A stretch of DNA of 56,044 nt from Acidobacteriota bacterium (GCA_017883185.1 JADGOB010000009.1:1-56044), one strand, 5' to 3'; positions 11,056 to 21,101 are shown, counted from the stretch's first letter. Notes: generated by a model not told the origin, from the sequence alone. Numbers and translations: made by a program.

Positions 11056-11529
11056 ATGCCATTTCTTCCCGGCTCCGAGGTCGTTGTGATTGCGCTCCGC
11101 ACGCGCGGGCGGATCATGGACGTGCTGACGGGCGGCCGCTACCGGGTCGCCGTCGGCGGCCTCACGACGGTGTGCCGGGAAGAGGACCTCGAGACGATGT
11201 CCGCCTCGAAGAAGCAGACACGGCGGGAGCGCGACGCACCCTCACTCTGGGCGGGACCGGACACTCTGGCGTTGCTCTCCCATCCGGCTGATCTTCGCCA
11301 GTTGCAGTCGCTCGACCTCCACGGGGCGACGGTGCCGGAAGCGCTGTCCCGGCTCGGGGCCTTCATCGATCGGGCAATCCGCGCCGGTCTCGATCGCGTG
11401 GAGATCATCCACGGGATCAGTGGGGGGCGACTGCGAGCGGCGGTTCGCGGCCAACTGGCGGGCATGCCGTCGATCGCCCGCTTCGCGCCTGACCCGCGCA
11501 ATGCCGGCGTGACCATCGTCTACTTCTAA
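11056..11529 (+). CDS. stand-alone KOW-Smr protein (MutS2 C-terminal-like)
   Basis: A 157-residue protein that matches only the last part of MutS2. Residues 1-50 form the small beta domain with a conserved turn (GRIMDVLTGGRYRVAVGGL), and residues about 90-157 form an Smr domain with LDLHG at the start and HGISGGRLR near the end. Smr domains bind or cut branched nucleic acid or RNA; the LDLHG and HG-x-(S/G)-G-x-LR motifs are the known functional positions. The MutS2 ATPase and clamp domains are absent. It could be a derived single-domain nuclease or a surviving MutS2 tail; the intact frame and reasonable start favour a functional gene. Confidence 0.75.
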   Translation: MPFLPGSEVVVIALRTRGRIMDVLTGGRYRVAVGGLTTVCREEDLETMSASKKQTRRERDAPSLWAGPDTLALLSHPADLRQLQSLDLHGATVPEALSRLGAFIDRAIRAGLDRVEIIHGISGGRLRAAVRGQLAGMPSIARFAPDPRNAGVTIVYF

Positions 11530-11700
11530 CCACGACACGACCGCGAAACGCTGGCGTGTCAAGCGACAGACCAGATCCGAATCCTCGGGGGAGGGGCCCC
11601 GGGGAAGTAGCGGCCTGCCAGTCACATGGGCGGTCTGTTCAGCCTCCGCCTGTCACGCGACGTGGGGCGTCGTGGCGGCGGGTGTCTCGCGGCGTCCGCG

Positions 11701-11982
11701 TCAGCGCAGCCTCTTCCCGCCGCTGGCCAGCTTCTCCATGTAGGTTGCAAGGCGATCGTTCTCGAACCGGACGGTATTGTGGAACAGGCTCTCCGCCAGG
11801 TAGTCGCGCAGTTCCGCGTCGGTCATCTGCGCGATCAGATGCCGGATCTCGCGCATCATGTCCTCGTAGGACCGATCGAGTTGCCGCTTAGCCGTCACTT
11901 CCTGGAACAGCGTCTCGATGATCGCGAGCAGGTCGCCGTCGAGCGCGATGCCCACGCCGCTGGTCGTGGTAATGGTGCGCAT
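11701..11982 (-). CDS. conserved-looking 93-aa protein in sigma/STAS operon
   Basis: A 93-residue mostly helical acidic-basic protein (ERAVE-like pattern: LFQEVTAKRQLDRSYEDMMR, then FHNTVRFENDRLATYMEKL). I do not recognise a family. There is no signal peptide, membrane segment or cysteine. It begins 2 bp after the STAS gene stop, so it is almost certainly the last gene of the sigma-STAS operon, and may be a binding partner or regulator of the STAS protein. The start at 11982 was chosen because the coherent protein starts there; the frame continues upstream only as the shadow of the STAS gene. Confidence 0.65.
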   Translation of the reverse strand: MRTITTTSGVGIALDGDLLAIIETLFQEVTAKRQLDRSYEDMMREIRHLIAQMTDAELRDYLAESLFHNTVRFENDRLATYMEKLASGGKRLR

Positions 11983-11984
11983 GG

Positions 11985-12326
11985 CTAACCCCCGAAGCTG
12001 CGGACCGCGCTGGCCTCGTCGGGATGGATCTCCAGGAAGTTCTGCGCGCCCGTCATGGTGAGCATCGTCTCGACCCGCTTCTGCACGCCGGCGAGTTTCA
12101 GCTTCCCGCCGGCGGCGTTGGCCTGCCGGTACAAGTCCATGAGGCACCCGATGCTCGCGCTGTCGATATAGTTGACGCCGCTGAGATCGACGACGACCTT
12201 CTTGTCGCCGGCCGCCAGCAGCGAGGTCACCGACCCGGCAAAGTCCGAGAGCAGGGGGTACATAAGCCGCGCCTCGCCGACGCGGACAAGGGTGACGTCT
12301 CCCGTGCGAGTGATCGTGAGGTTCAT
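11985..12326 (-). CDS. STAS-domain anti-sigma factor antagonist
   Basis: A 113-residue single STAS domain like SpoIIAA/RsbV. It shows VVVDLSGVNYIDSASIGCLM, in which a serine of the D-S-A-S-I-G loop is the usual phosphorylation site, and the following helix LYRQANAAGGKLKLAGV. Such proteins are phosphorylated by an anti-sigma kinase and, when unphosphorylated, release the sigma factor. No HATPase anti-sigma kinase is visible here. The start overlaps the sigma-factor stop by four bases (ATGA), which indicates translational coupling. Confidence 0.88.
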   Translation of the reverse strand: MNLTITRTGDVTLVRVGEARLMYPLLSDFAGSVTSLLAAGDKKVVVDLSGVNYIDSASIGCLMDLYRQANAAGGKLKLAGVQKRVETMLTMTGAQNFLEIHPDEASAVRSFGG

Positions 12327-12967
12327 TCGGGCACTCCGGTCCGGCCGTTGGCCGGCCTACGCGCATCCACCCGGCGTCCGTCGGCTTCCTCGCGAAGCCG
12401 CAGGATCTGCCGGGCCAATTCCTTCCGACCGCGGTTGATACGCGACTTGACCGTCCCTTCCGGGAGGCGAAGACGCTCGGCAATCTCGAGATACGAGAGT
12501 TCCTGGATATCGCGGAGCAGTACCGCCAGGCGGAGCGATTTCGGCAGCGTCTGGAGCGCCTGGCGGAGCAGGGCGGCCAGGTCGCGGTTTTCGAGCGTCG
12601 CCAGCGGGCTCGCCGTGGCCGACACGGGTGACAGGTCCTCGGCCGGCACGTCCCGGTCGATGGTCTGGCGCTCCTTGCGCACGCTCCGGTAGTGGTCGAT
12701 GCACAGGTTCCGGCTCACGCTGATCAACCACGTCTGGAAGTTCGCGCGTCGATCGAACGTCTCGAGCGAGCGGAAGATCTTCAGGAAGATATCCTGGGTG
12801 AGATCCTCGGCCTGTTCGTGGGACCCGACGAACTTGTACGCGACGTTGAACACCTTCCGCCAGTGCTGTCGGACAATCTGCTCCCAGGCTACCTGGTCGC
12901 CCCCGAGACACTTCTCGACCAAGGCGTCGGTAGCGGGCGGCTGCGGCGAAAGGAGATTGGCGGTCAT
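12323..12967 (-). CDS. ECF-type RNA polymerase sigma factor
   Basis: A 214-residue sigma-70 family protein with region 2 (EDLTQDIFLKIFRSLETFD, then FQTWLISVSRNLCIDHYRS) and region 4 (LPKSLRLAVLLRDIQELSYL, then RLPEGTVKSRINRGRKEL). This layout is of the RpoE/SigW kind. ATG 12967 is preferred; a TTG three bases upstream is also possible. It leads an operon with a STAS antagonist and a 93-aa protein, without an obvious anti-sigma gene. Its promoter at 12996-13025 overlaps that of lysA on the other strand. Confidence 0.9.
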   Translation of the reverse strand: MTANLLSPQPPATDALVEKCLGGDQVAWEQIVRQHWRKVFNVAYKFVGSHEQAEDLTQDIFLKIFRSLETFDRRANFQTWLISVSRNLCIDHYRSVRKERQTIDRDVPAEDLSPVSATASPLATLENRDLAALLRQALQTLPKSLRLAVLLRDIQELSYLEIAERLRLPEGTVKSRINRGRKELARQILRLREEADGRRVDARRPANGRTGVPE

Positions 12968-12995
12968 CAATTCGGGCGCATGGGCGGGAAGCGGG

Positions 12996-13025
12996 ATGAT
13001 AGCAAAGCGTTTTTCGCAATGTCAA
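12996..13025 (-). promoter_or_regulatory. promoter of the sigma-STAS operon
   Basis: On the minus strand, TTGACA (complement of 13020-13025) is followed after 18 bp by TATCAT (complement of 12996-13001). The -35 box is a perfect consensus. Initiation would fall near 12989, about 20 bp before the sigma-factor start. The -35 box overlaps the lysA -35 box on the other strand. Confidence 0.65.
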
Positions 13026-13047
13026 ACGCCGAGCTGTCAGGTAAAAT
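13019..13047 (+). promoter_or_regulatory. lysA promoter, overlapping the divergent sigma promoter
   Basis: ATGTCA (13019-13024; 4 of 6 to TTGACA) and TAAAAT (13042-13047) are 17 bp apart. Initiation about 7 bp after the -10 box would fall at the GTG at 13055, suggesting a leaderless message. Its -35 box shares five positions with the sigma operon -35 box, so polymerase could probably occupy only one promoter at a time. Confidence 0.55.
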
Positions 13048-13054
13048 CGCCTCC

Positions 13055-14314
13055 GTGACCACTGCTGCCGCTTCCGCGTTTACCTTCGAAGATTCCCTGG
13101 GCTTGTGCTGCGACAGTCTGCCGCTCGCCGACGTGGCGGCCCGGGCCGGAACCCCGACGTACATTTACAGCGCGGCCTCCATCCGGTCGGCGTGGACGCG
13201 GCTGGACGCCGCCTTCGCTGCCGTGCCCCACGCGCTCCATTATGCGCTGAAAGCCAACTCGACGCTCGACGTGCTTCGGTTGCTCCGCGGGCTGGGCAGC
13301 GGGGCCGATGCCAACTCGGGAGGCGAAATCGAGGTGGCTTTGCGGGCCGGGTTCATCCCGGAAGACCTGGTGTTCACCGGCGTCGGGAAAACCCCCGAAG
13401 AATTGCAGCGGGCGGTCTCGCTGGGCCTGAAGGCCATCAACGCGGAATCGCCCGGCGAACTGGATCGAATCGACGCGTTCGCGCGTGCACGGGGGATCCG
13501 CGCGCGCGTGGCCGTCCGCCTGAACCCCGACATTGAGGCCGGCGGCCACCCGTACATCTCGACCGGCCGGCGGATCAACAAGTTCGGCGTCCCGATCGAG
13601 CTCGGCCGTGAGCTCTACCGCAAGATCTCGAAGATGCCGGGGCTCCAGCCGGTGGGTGTGCACGTGCACATCGGCTCGCAGATCACAGACCTCGAGCCGT
13701 TGAGGCAGGCCGCCGTGGCGTTGGCCGGGCTCGTGGCCGAGCTGGCCGAGGACGGCATTGCCCTCGAGCACCTGGACCTGGGCGGTGGGCTCGGCATCTC
13801 GTACGACGGGTCCGCCGCGCCGACCTTCGAGGACTACGCCGCCGCCGTCCTGCCGGTCGTCGGCCCAACCGGCCTGGCGACGCTACTCGAGCCCGGTCGC
13901 GCCATCGTCGCGCCGTCGGCCGTTCTGCTGGCCCGCGTCATCGATATCAAGTCGTACTTCGACGGGAAGCCGTTCGTCGTCCTCGACGCGGGGATGACGG
14001 AACTTCTTCGGCCCGCCCTGTACGGCGCCTACCACCGAATCGAGCCGGTCAGGCCGCGGCCGGGCACGGCGCGGACGTGGGAGATCGTCGGCCCGCTGTG
14101 CGAGAGCAGCGATATCGTCGGCAAGGATCGGGTTCTTCCGCCCCTCGAGGTCGGCGACCTGGTGGCCGTGTTCGACGCCGGCGCCTACGGGTCCACGATG
14201 TCGTCCACGTACAATCGCCGGCCGCTGCCGTGCGAGGTGATGGTGGATGACGGGGGGTGGGAGGTCATCCGCCGCCGGCAGACAATCGACGACATGACGG
14301 CGATGGAGATTTGA
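13055..14314 (+). CDS. lysA: diaminopimelate decarboxylase
   Basis: LysA (419 aa from GTG 13055) makes L-lysine from meso-diaminopimelate with PLP. YALKANS carries the PLP-binding lysine; HIGSQI, LDLGGGLGISY and LLEPGRAIVA line the cofactor pocket; DAGMTELLRPALYGAYH and CESSD are the substrate side, and the TMSSTYNRRPLP tail is typical. An in-frame ATG at 13019 would add 12 residues, but it coincides with the apparent -35 box, so the GTG right after the -10 box is preferred. Upstream is the divergent sigma operon; downstream, 30 bp away, is tmk. Confidence 0.93.
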   Translation: MTTAAASAFTFEDSLGLCCDSLPLADVAARAGTPTYIYSAASIRSAWTRLDAAFAAVPHALHYALKANSTLDVLRLLRGLGSGADANSGGEIEVALRAGFIPEDLVFTGVGKTPEELQRAVSLGLKAINAESPGELDRIDAFARARGIRARVAVRLNPDIEAGGHPYISTGRRINKFGVPIELGRELYRKISKMPGLQPVGVHVHIGSQITDLEPLRQAAVALAGLVAELAEDGIALEHLDLGGGLGISYDGSAAPTFEDYAAAVLPVVGPTGLATLLEPGRAIVAPSAVLLARVIDIKSYFDGKPFVVLDAGMTELLRPALYGAYHRIEPVRPRPGTARTWEIVGPLCESSDIVGKDRVLPPLEVGDLVAVFDAGAYGSTMSSTYNRRPLPCEVMVDDGGWEVIRRRQTIDDMTAMEI

Positions 14315-14344
14315 GCTTCACGCGCCGACCGAAGGGACCCTGAG

Positions 14345-14938
14345 ATGCCCGGCTTGCTGATCGCGTTCGAAGGCCTCGACCAGAGCGGAAAGGAAACGCA
14401 GGCGAACACTCTGGCTGCCCGGCTGAGAGAGGCCGGGCGCCGCGTGACGACCGTGTCGTTTCCCGACTACTCGACGCCGATCGGCACCGAGTTGCATCGC
14501 GCGCTGCACGGCGAGCGCGGCTACGGACCGGACGTGATCCAGATGCTGATGATCGCGAACCGCTACGAGTGGAAGCCGGCGATCGTCAGGGCGCAGGACG
14601 AAGGCCAGGTCGTCGTGGCCGACCGCTACCTGGCGTCGAGCGTCGCCTACGGCGAGGCGCAGGGGCTCGATCCCGAGTGGCTGTTCGAGGCGCAGAAATA
14701 CCTGCCGCCGCCGACGCTCACGGTGATGATCGATATCGCGCCGGCGACGGCCGTGGCGCGCAAGCGCTCCAACCGTGATCGTTTCGAGCAGGATCTCGCG
14801 ATGCTCGAGCGGGTGCGCGTCAGCTACCGCCGCCAGTCCGCGCGTCTGGGCTGGGTCGCCATCGACGGCGAGCGATCGATCGAGGAGGTGGCGGCGGATG
14901 TCGCTAGCGCGGTCTCGACAGCGCTCGCGCGGCTGTAA
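14345..14938 (+). CDS. tmk: thymidylate kinase
   Basis: dTMP kinase (197 aa) phosphorylates dTMP to dTDP. The P-loop reads FEGLDQSGKETQ: the G-x-x-x-x-G-K core is changed from the usual GLDGSGKTTQ but keeps the S-G-K; the following VVADRYLASSVAYGEAQGLD is the conserved DR(Y/F)-x-x-S-x-x-A-Y-Q-like motif. The substitution of Q for G and E for T in the P-loop is shared with some archaeal-type and acidobacterial kinases as far as I recall, and does not by itself imply inactivity. It follows lysA closely and its 3' end overlaps the convergent comF gene by about 35 bp. Confidence 0.88.
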   Translation: MPGLLIAFEGLDQSGKETQANTLAARLREAGRRVTTVSFPDYSTPIGTELHRALHGERGYGPDVIQMLMIANRYEWKPAIVRAQDEGQVVVADRYLASSVAYGEAQGLDPEWLFEAQKYLPPPTLTVMIDIAPATAVARKRSNRDRFEQDLAMLERVRVSYRRQSARLGWVAIDGERSIEEVAADVASAVSTALARL

Positions 14939-15719
14939 GCGCGCGTACCTCTCGCGCGCCACCTGACCTCAACACCTCGGCGCACGCCTGCAAGGTGGCG
15001 CCGGTCGTGCTCACGTCATCCACCAGCACCACGCACGCATCTCGAAGCCTCGCATCGTTACGACGACGGAGCAGGAATCCGCGCCTCGGCGGGGCGAAGG
15101 CGCCTCGCACGTTCCGGTGTCGCCGCGACGCGTTGAGGCCGAACTGTGGCGACGTGGCGCGCACGCGGCGCAGCGCACGCACGACGGGCAGGCCGAGCCC
15201 GCGCGCGAGATCCTCCGCCTGGTTGAAGCCGCGCGCGTGCCGACGGCGCCAGTGCAGCGGGACCGGCACCACGAGGTCGGCGCCGGCGAGGACGTCGTTT
15301 CCGCGCTCGCGCATCATCGCGCTCAGCTGGCCGGCCAGCGTTCGCCGTCCCTCGTACTTCAGGCAGTGGATGACCTGTCGGAGAACGCCCTCGTAGGCGC
15401 CCGCGGCCCGCGCGCGCGTGATGGGCGAGGGCCGACGACGGCAGCGGACGCAGGAGCGGTAGGCGAGATCCAGGCTGCGCCAGGTGGCGAGCGCATCGCC
15501 ACAGGTCTCGCAGAGGGGCGGGCTCAACGGGGGAATGGCGCGCCAGCAGCGGGAGCACACGGGGCCGTCCAGCGGGGCGTCGAGCATCGAACCGCAGGCC
15601 AGGCACCGCGGGGCGAGGAGAACGGAGAGGAGGCTATTGGAGAAATGAAGAATGGGGCTCCTCCGGCAGCGTGACGCGCTCGGAGCTGCCCCACAGCCGC
15701 TCGAGCGCATAGAACTCAC
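14904..15719 (-). CDS. comF: ComF family phosphoribosyltransferase-like protein
   Basis: A ComF/GntX-like protein (up to 271 aa), linked to DNA uptake in naturally competent bacteria. It has an N-terminal zinc ribbon (CLACGS, CSRCW, CETCG, CVRCR) and a C-terminal phosphoribosyltransferase fold with VVPVPLHWRRRHARGFNQAE and the PRPP loop VVLVDDVSTTGAT. The start is uncertain: the zinc ribbon must be included, but the only ATG codons before it are at 15719 and 15710, within rsfS, giving an overlap of about 80 bp. A non-standard start nearer 15650 is possible. It ends 35 bp inside tmk on the other strand. With dprA at 20034, it suggests competence capacity. Confidence 0.82.
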   Translation of the reverse strand: MSSMRSSGCGAAPSASRCRRSPILHFSNSLLSVLLAPRCLACGSMLDAPLDGPVCSRCWRAIPPLSPPLCETCGDALATWRSLDLAYRSCVRCRRRPSPITRARAAGAYEGVLRQVIHCLKYEGRRTLAGQLSAMMRERGNDVLAGADLVVPVPLHWRRRHARGFNQAEDLARGLGLPVVRALRRVRATSPQFGLNASRRHRNVRGAFAPPRRGFLLRRRNDARLRDACVVLVDDVSTTGATLQACAEVLRSGGAREVRALTAARALSRPR

Positions 15720-16037
15720 GCCGTTCGCTGCTGAAGACGTGGACTACGAAGTCGAAGTAGTCGAGCAGCACCCAATCGGCGCGCTTGAATCCCTCGACGT
15801 GCGCCGGCCTCACCTGCTCCTTCCGGAGCGACTCCTCGACGGCATCGGCAATCGCCTTGACCTGCCGCGTGTTCTGCCCCGAGCAGATCACGAAGAAATC
15901 GGTGAAGGCGTCGAGCGACCGCAGGTCCAGGACCTGGAGGTCGATCGCCTTCTTGTCCCGGGCCGCCTGCACCGCGCGTTCGATGGCGGCCGGGAGTCGG
16001 TGCTTCTTCGAGGAACTCGTCCGATTCTCGGGTGTGC

Positions 16038-16041
<4 letters not shown>
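15634..16041 (-). CDS. rsfS: ribosome silencing factor
   Basis: RsfS/YbeB/Iojap (135 aa) binds ribosomal protein L14 and blocks subunit joining when nutrients are scarce. Markers are KKAIDLQVLDLRSLDAFTDF, VICSGQNTRQVKAIADAVEE and WVLLDYFDFVVHVF. The start at 16041 overlaps the nadD stop by four bases. Its position after obgE-nadD matches the common bacterial order. The last about 10 residues extend past the usual end. Confidence 0.93.
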
Positions 16042-17773
<1,732 letters not shown>

Positions 17774-18031
17774 CTATTCGACCGGCAGGACGCTGATTTT
17801 TCGGCCGTGCGCGCCGTGATCCTCGAAGCGCACGCTCCCGGTGATCTTCGCAAAGAGCGAATGGTCCTTGGCGAGGCCCACGTTGAGGCCGGCGTCGAAC
17901 CGCCGCCCATGCTGCCGCACGAGAATCGATCCGCCCGTGACGATGTTGCCGTCAAAGCGTTTCACGCCCAGCCGCTGGGAATTGCTGTCGCGGCCGTTGC
18001 GCGAACTGCCTTGTCCTTTCTTGTGTGCCAT
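17774..18031 (-). CDS. rpmA: 50S ribosomal protein L27
   Basis: L27 (85 aa). [16 protein letters not shown] is the classical N-terminus, in which the tail reaches toward the peptidyl transferase centre; there is no Firmicutes-type cleaved extension. [20 protein letters not shown] is the conserved core. It is placed between rplU and obgE, as in most bacteria. Confidence 0.96.
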   Translation of the reverse strand: MAHKKGQGSSRNGRDSNSQRLGVKRFDGNIVTGGSILVRQHGRRFDAGLNVGLAKDHSLFAKITGSVRFEDHGAHGRKISVLPVE

Positions 18032-18089
18032 GAGAACTCACCCATTCATTCCGCCAGGCTCGCCTCCCAGCCCGCGTCGTCCGCGAAGG

Positions 18090-18404
18090 CTAGAGAACGA
18101 TCTCCTTGACCGTGACGCGCGTATAGGTGCTGCGATGCCCCTTGGTCCGCCGCATCCCCTTGCGCCGCTTCTTCTTGAAGACCCGGATCTTCGGGCCCCG
18201 CGCCACGCCGTCCACGACGGCTACGACCCGAGCGCCCGCCAGGAACGGCGCGCCAGCCATCAGCTCGCCGCCGTCCTTCTCGACCATCAGCACCTGGTCG
18301 AAGTTGATCTCTGCGCCCTTGTCGTTGCCGAGATTATCGACAACGAGCGTCTCGCCCGGGATCATCTTCACCTGGTGGCCGCCACACTGGACAATCGCGT
18401 ACAC
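18090..18404 (-). CDS. rplU: 50S ribosomal protein L21
   Basis: L21 (104 aa) starts at a GTG (18404) with an AGGAG site 8 bp upstream; the protein then reads YAIVQCGGHQVKMIPGETL, and ends with KKKRRKGMRRTKGHRSTYT and a VTVKEI tail, both typical. The upstream extension of the frame is not protein-like. It heads the leftward rplU-rpmA-obgE-nadD-rsfS-comF run. The 160 bp upstream must contain the operon promoter; no confident leader motif was recognised. Confidence 0.94.
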   Translation of the reverse strand: MYAIVQCGGHQVKMIPGETLVVDNLGNDKGAEINFDQVLMVEKDGGELMAGAPFLAGARVVAVVDGVARGPKIRVFKKKRRKGMRRTKGHRSTYTRVTVKEIVL

Positions 18405-18563
18405 GCCTGTATCTCCTGTCGCTGCTGCCTCGCCGCACCTAAAGCGCGGGCGGAGGCGGGCATGCAAACCCCTACCGGGCATTCCCGGCCAGCGGGAAAC
18501 CCCTAGCCTACCATCAAACTGCAGAATTTGGAAGACCGGTGCGACCGGACGGGCGCACCTACC

Positions 18564-19349
18564 TTACTTCAAAAGAACCCGCGTGCCCCGGATCTTCTGG
18601 CTGCTGAGCGTGCCGAGGAAGCCCGGGATCAGGCGGTCCATCAGCTCGAAGTAGGACGAGAGCGCCGGCGTGTCCTGATTGGGGTTGTAGAGCACTTCCT
18701 CTCGGAACACCTCCGAGTACAGCGTGGCGCCGGTGCGTCCGTCGATGAACACGAACTTCGGCCGGAGGATGTACCCCTTCCGCTCCATGTACGTGCGGAC
18801 CGGATCGACGCTTCGCCGCCCGTACTGATCGATGACCTCCCGTTCGCGCTGGACGAATCCCGCGCTGGCGTGAGGCGTGAACAGGACGGTGCCGGTGACG
18901 ATCAGCGGGTTCTGGAATTCCTCGCCCAGCTTCTTCCAGTAGTTCGTGTTGGCGAAGACGAAGTCGTACGCGTCGAGGTCCTTCTCGTCCTTGATGAGGG
19001 TGGGCAGGGGCAAAACGGCGTTCGGCTGCGCGGCCGACGCGGTGCCGTCTGCGTCCGCTCGCGGCTGTTGGGCGGCGATCTCGGTCAGCGGGACGACGTC
19101 CGCTTCGATCACCTTCATGCTCGACTTGGTTCGCAGTTGGCTGCGAAGCAGGCGCACCGTCTCGAGGTTGGCGTCCACATCTTCCGCGCCGCCGGCGATG
19201 AACCCGGCCACCAGCACGCGCTGGAACGGCGACGTGTCGAGCTTTGGCTGGATCGGCGTCTCGAGAGGGATCTCGAACACGCTCGTGCAGGTGGCGAGGG
19301 CCAGCGCGGCCACGACGCTAGCGAGTGGTGCGGCGGCTCGCGCGGTCAT
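18564..19349 (-). CDS. probable lipoprotein of unknown function
   Basis: A 261-residue protein with an N-terminal hydrophobic stretch ending in LALATCTS; the cysteine could be a lipidation site although T before it is not standard. The body resembles secreted proteins that assemble a named signal: it carries VLVAGFIAGGAED, TTILYY-free beta-rich segments and FVFIDGRTGATLYSEVFREE. I do not recognise a family with confidence. It overlaps the 3' end of the TPR gene by 32 bp, so the two are likely one operon and may act together in the envelope. Confidence 0.65.
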   Translation of the reverse strand: MTARAAAPLASVVAALALATCTSVFEIPLETPIQPKLDTSPFQRVLVAGFIAGGAEDVDANLETVRLLRSQLRTKSSMKVIEADVVPLTEIAAQQPRADADGTASAAQPNAVLPLPTLIKDEKDLDAYDFVFANTNYWKKLGEEFQNPLIVTGTVLFTPHASAGFVQREREVIDQYGRRSVDPVRTYMERKGYILRPKFVFIDGRTGATLYSEVFREEVLYNPNQDTPALSSYFELMDRLIPGFLGTLSSQKIRGTRVLLK

Positions 19350-19674
19350 TGATTTCCTTGAAGAAATCGTAGTTCTGGCGGATGGACACGTTCTTCGGGT
19401 CGAGTTCGAGGGCCTTGTCGTATGCCTTGCGCGCCTTCTCGAACATCCCTTCGTGCTCGTACGCAACCGCCAGGTTGTTGTACGCCGCGGCGTACTTCGG
19501 GTCGATCTCTGCGGCCTTTTCCCAGCGATACAGCGCCTCTTTCCAGAGGCCCTTGTTGGCGACGTCGATGCCGAACTGGACCTGGGCCTGTGCGTCCCGA
19601 TGAGGGCCGCCGGCCAGCGCCAGCCTCGCGCCCAGCGCGAGCACCAGAACAGCGAAGGCGATGGTCTTGCGCAT
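19318..19674 (-). CDS. exported TPR-repeat protein
   Basis: A 118-residue protein with a signal peptide (IAFAVLVLALGARLALA) and two tetratricopeptide repeats: FGIDVANKGLWKEALYRWEK then AYNNLAVAYEHEGMFEKARK, followed by AYDKALELDPKN. TPRs bind peptides or other proteins. It overlaps the downstream lipoprotein gene by 32 bp, suggesting a small two-gene envelope operon. Confidence 0.82.
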   Translation of the reverse strand: MRKTIAFAVLVLALGARLALAGGPHRDAQAQVQFGIDVANKGLWKEALYRWEKAAEIDPKYAAAYNNLAVAYEHEGMFEKARKAYDKALELDPKNVSIRQNYDFFKEINDRASRRTTR

Positions 19675-20033
19675 CTATGCTCCCGGATTCTCTCAACTAT
19701 AAGCTTTCGCCGGTGGCGGTGCAATCTTCCGACGCCGGGACCACAAGCCGGCCGACAACCACGGTCTTTCTTCCCGGACGCCGAAGACTCCATCTGCCAG
19801 GGTCCGACCCCTTATTTCTCTATGAGGACGAGAATTCCTCTTGCTTCCACTTGCGCGGGCGGCGCCCGACGCCTATATTTCAGGTTGAGGTCGGGTGCCG
19901 GCCGCCTGTTCCGGGCGGCCGACCTGGCTTTGCTCTGCGCCAGACCCGCCGCCACACTTTCTATTTGCCGTCCCCGGCGTCCACGTCACATCGCCAAGCG
20001 GTCCGCCGCCTGACTACAAAGTGTGGAGCTGTC
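19675..20033. other. intergenic region between divergent TPR gene and dprA
   Basis: About 360 bp that hold no convincing gene. A small palindrome GGGTC/GACCC sits at 19800-19810. A larger compound hairpin is at 19888-19925: outer arms AGGTC and GACCT, inner arms GGCCGCC and GGCGGCC with a 7-nt loop. Promoters of the TPR gene (leftward) and dprA (rightward) must be here. Confidence 0.5.
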
Positions 20034-21101
20034 ATGTTGGCCATTCTCGACCTCGTGGCGCTGTCTTCCTGGTACCTGGCTTTGCGGGTGAAGGCCCTGG
20101 ACATCTTGCGCGCGGAACCAGGCCTCCTCTCGCTCGAGGCCGTGCTCGACGCCGTTCCCGACGCCAGGATGCCACCCGGCCTCGCCTCCCGGCTGCGGAT
20201 CCGCGCCGCGAAGGCGCTCGCGGCCGCGCGCCGCGGCGGGATCGAGCCGATTGCCTGGGGCGATACGCGATATCCTCTGTTGCTGGCCCAGATTTCCGAC
20301 GCGCCGCTGGTCCTCTGGACAAAGGGCGACCACGAAGTCCTCTCCCACCCTACCGTGGCTATCGTCGGATCCCGGGCGGCCACGCCCTACGGTCTCGAGG
20401 CCGCCTCACGCCTGGCCGGCGACCTCGCCGCCGCCGGGGCCCTCGTGATCAGCGGGTTGGCGCGCGGCGTGGATTCCGCCGCACATCGCGCCGCCCTCGC
20501 GGCCGGGGGAGAGACGGTCGCCGTTCTGGGGTCTGGCGTGGACGTCATCTATCCGCCGGAGCACCAGGAGTTGGCGGTCGAGATCGCGAGCCGCGGGGCG
20601 CTCGTCAGCGAACTGCCGCCGGGGACGCCGCCTTGCGCCTTCCATTTTCCGGCCCGAAACCGTATCATCAGCGGCCTCTCACTGGCGGTGGTGGTTGTGG
20701 AGGCGGCAGAGCGGAGCGGATCGCTCATCACCGCGGGCTGCGCCCTCGACCAGGGAAGGGCGGTCATGGCGGTGCCCGGCAGCGTGCTGTCCGGCCGGCA
20801 CAAGGGCTCCCACGCCCTGATCCGTGACGGCGCGGCCGTCGTGGAGTCGGCCGAGGATGTGCTCGCCGAACTGCGCACCAGCTCGCTGCGGCCCGCGGCC
20901 CCTGTGGCCGGAGATGCCCCGCTGTCAGACCCGATTGTCGCTCGGATGACCGCCGGTGAGAGCTACGACGTGGAAGGGCTTGGACGCGCCACGGGCCTTT
21001 CGCCCGCCCAGTTGTTGCCCCGCCTGCTCGAACTGGAGCTGCGCGGGGCCGTCCGCCGGCTGGACGGGGGGAGATTCGTTCGAGCTGGTCGAACGTGCTA
21101 A
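20034..21101 (+). CDS. dprA: DNA-processing protein DprA
   Basis: DprA (355 aa) loads RecA on incoming single-stranded DNA during transformation. The Rossmann-like core is clear: VAIVGSRAATPYG, VISGLARGVDSAAHRAAL, VAVLGSGVDVIYPPEH, PPCAFHFPARNRIISGLS and VVVEAAERSGSLITAG. A C-terminal winged helix (residues about 295-350) follows. ATG 20034 has a GTGGAG site. It precedes topA by 60 bp, the order seen in many bacteria. Confidence 0.94.
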   Translation: MLAILDLVALSSWYLALRVKALDILRAEPGLLSLEAVLDAVPDARMPPGLASRLRIRAAKALAAARRGGIEPIAWGDTRYPLLLAQISDAPLVLWTKGDHEVLSHPTVAIVGSRAATPYGLEAASRLAGDLAAAGALVISGLARGVDSAAHRAALAAGGETVAVLGSGVDVIYPPEHQELAVEIASRGALVSELPPGTPPCAFHFPARNRIISGLSLAVVVVEAAERSGSLITAGCALDQGRAVMAVPGSVLSGRHKGSHALIRDGAAVVESAEDVLAELRTSSLRPAAPVAGDAPLSDPIVARMTAGESYDVEGLGRATGLSPAQLLPRLLELELRGAVRRLDGGRFVRAGRTC

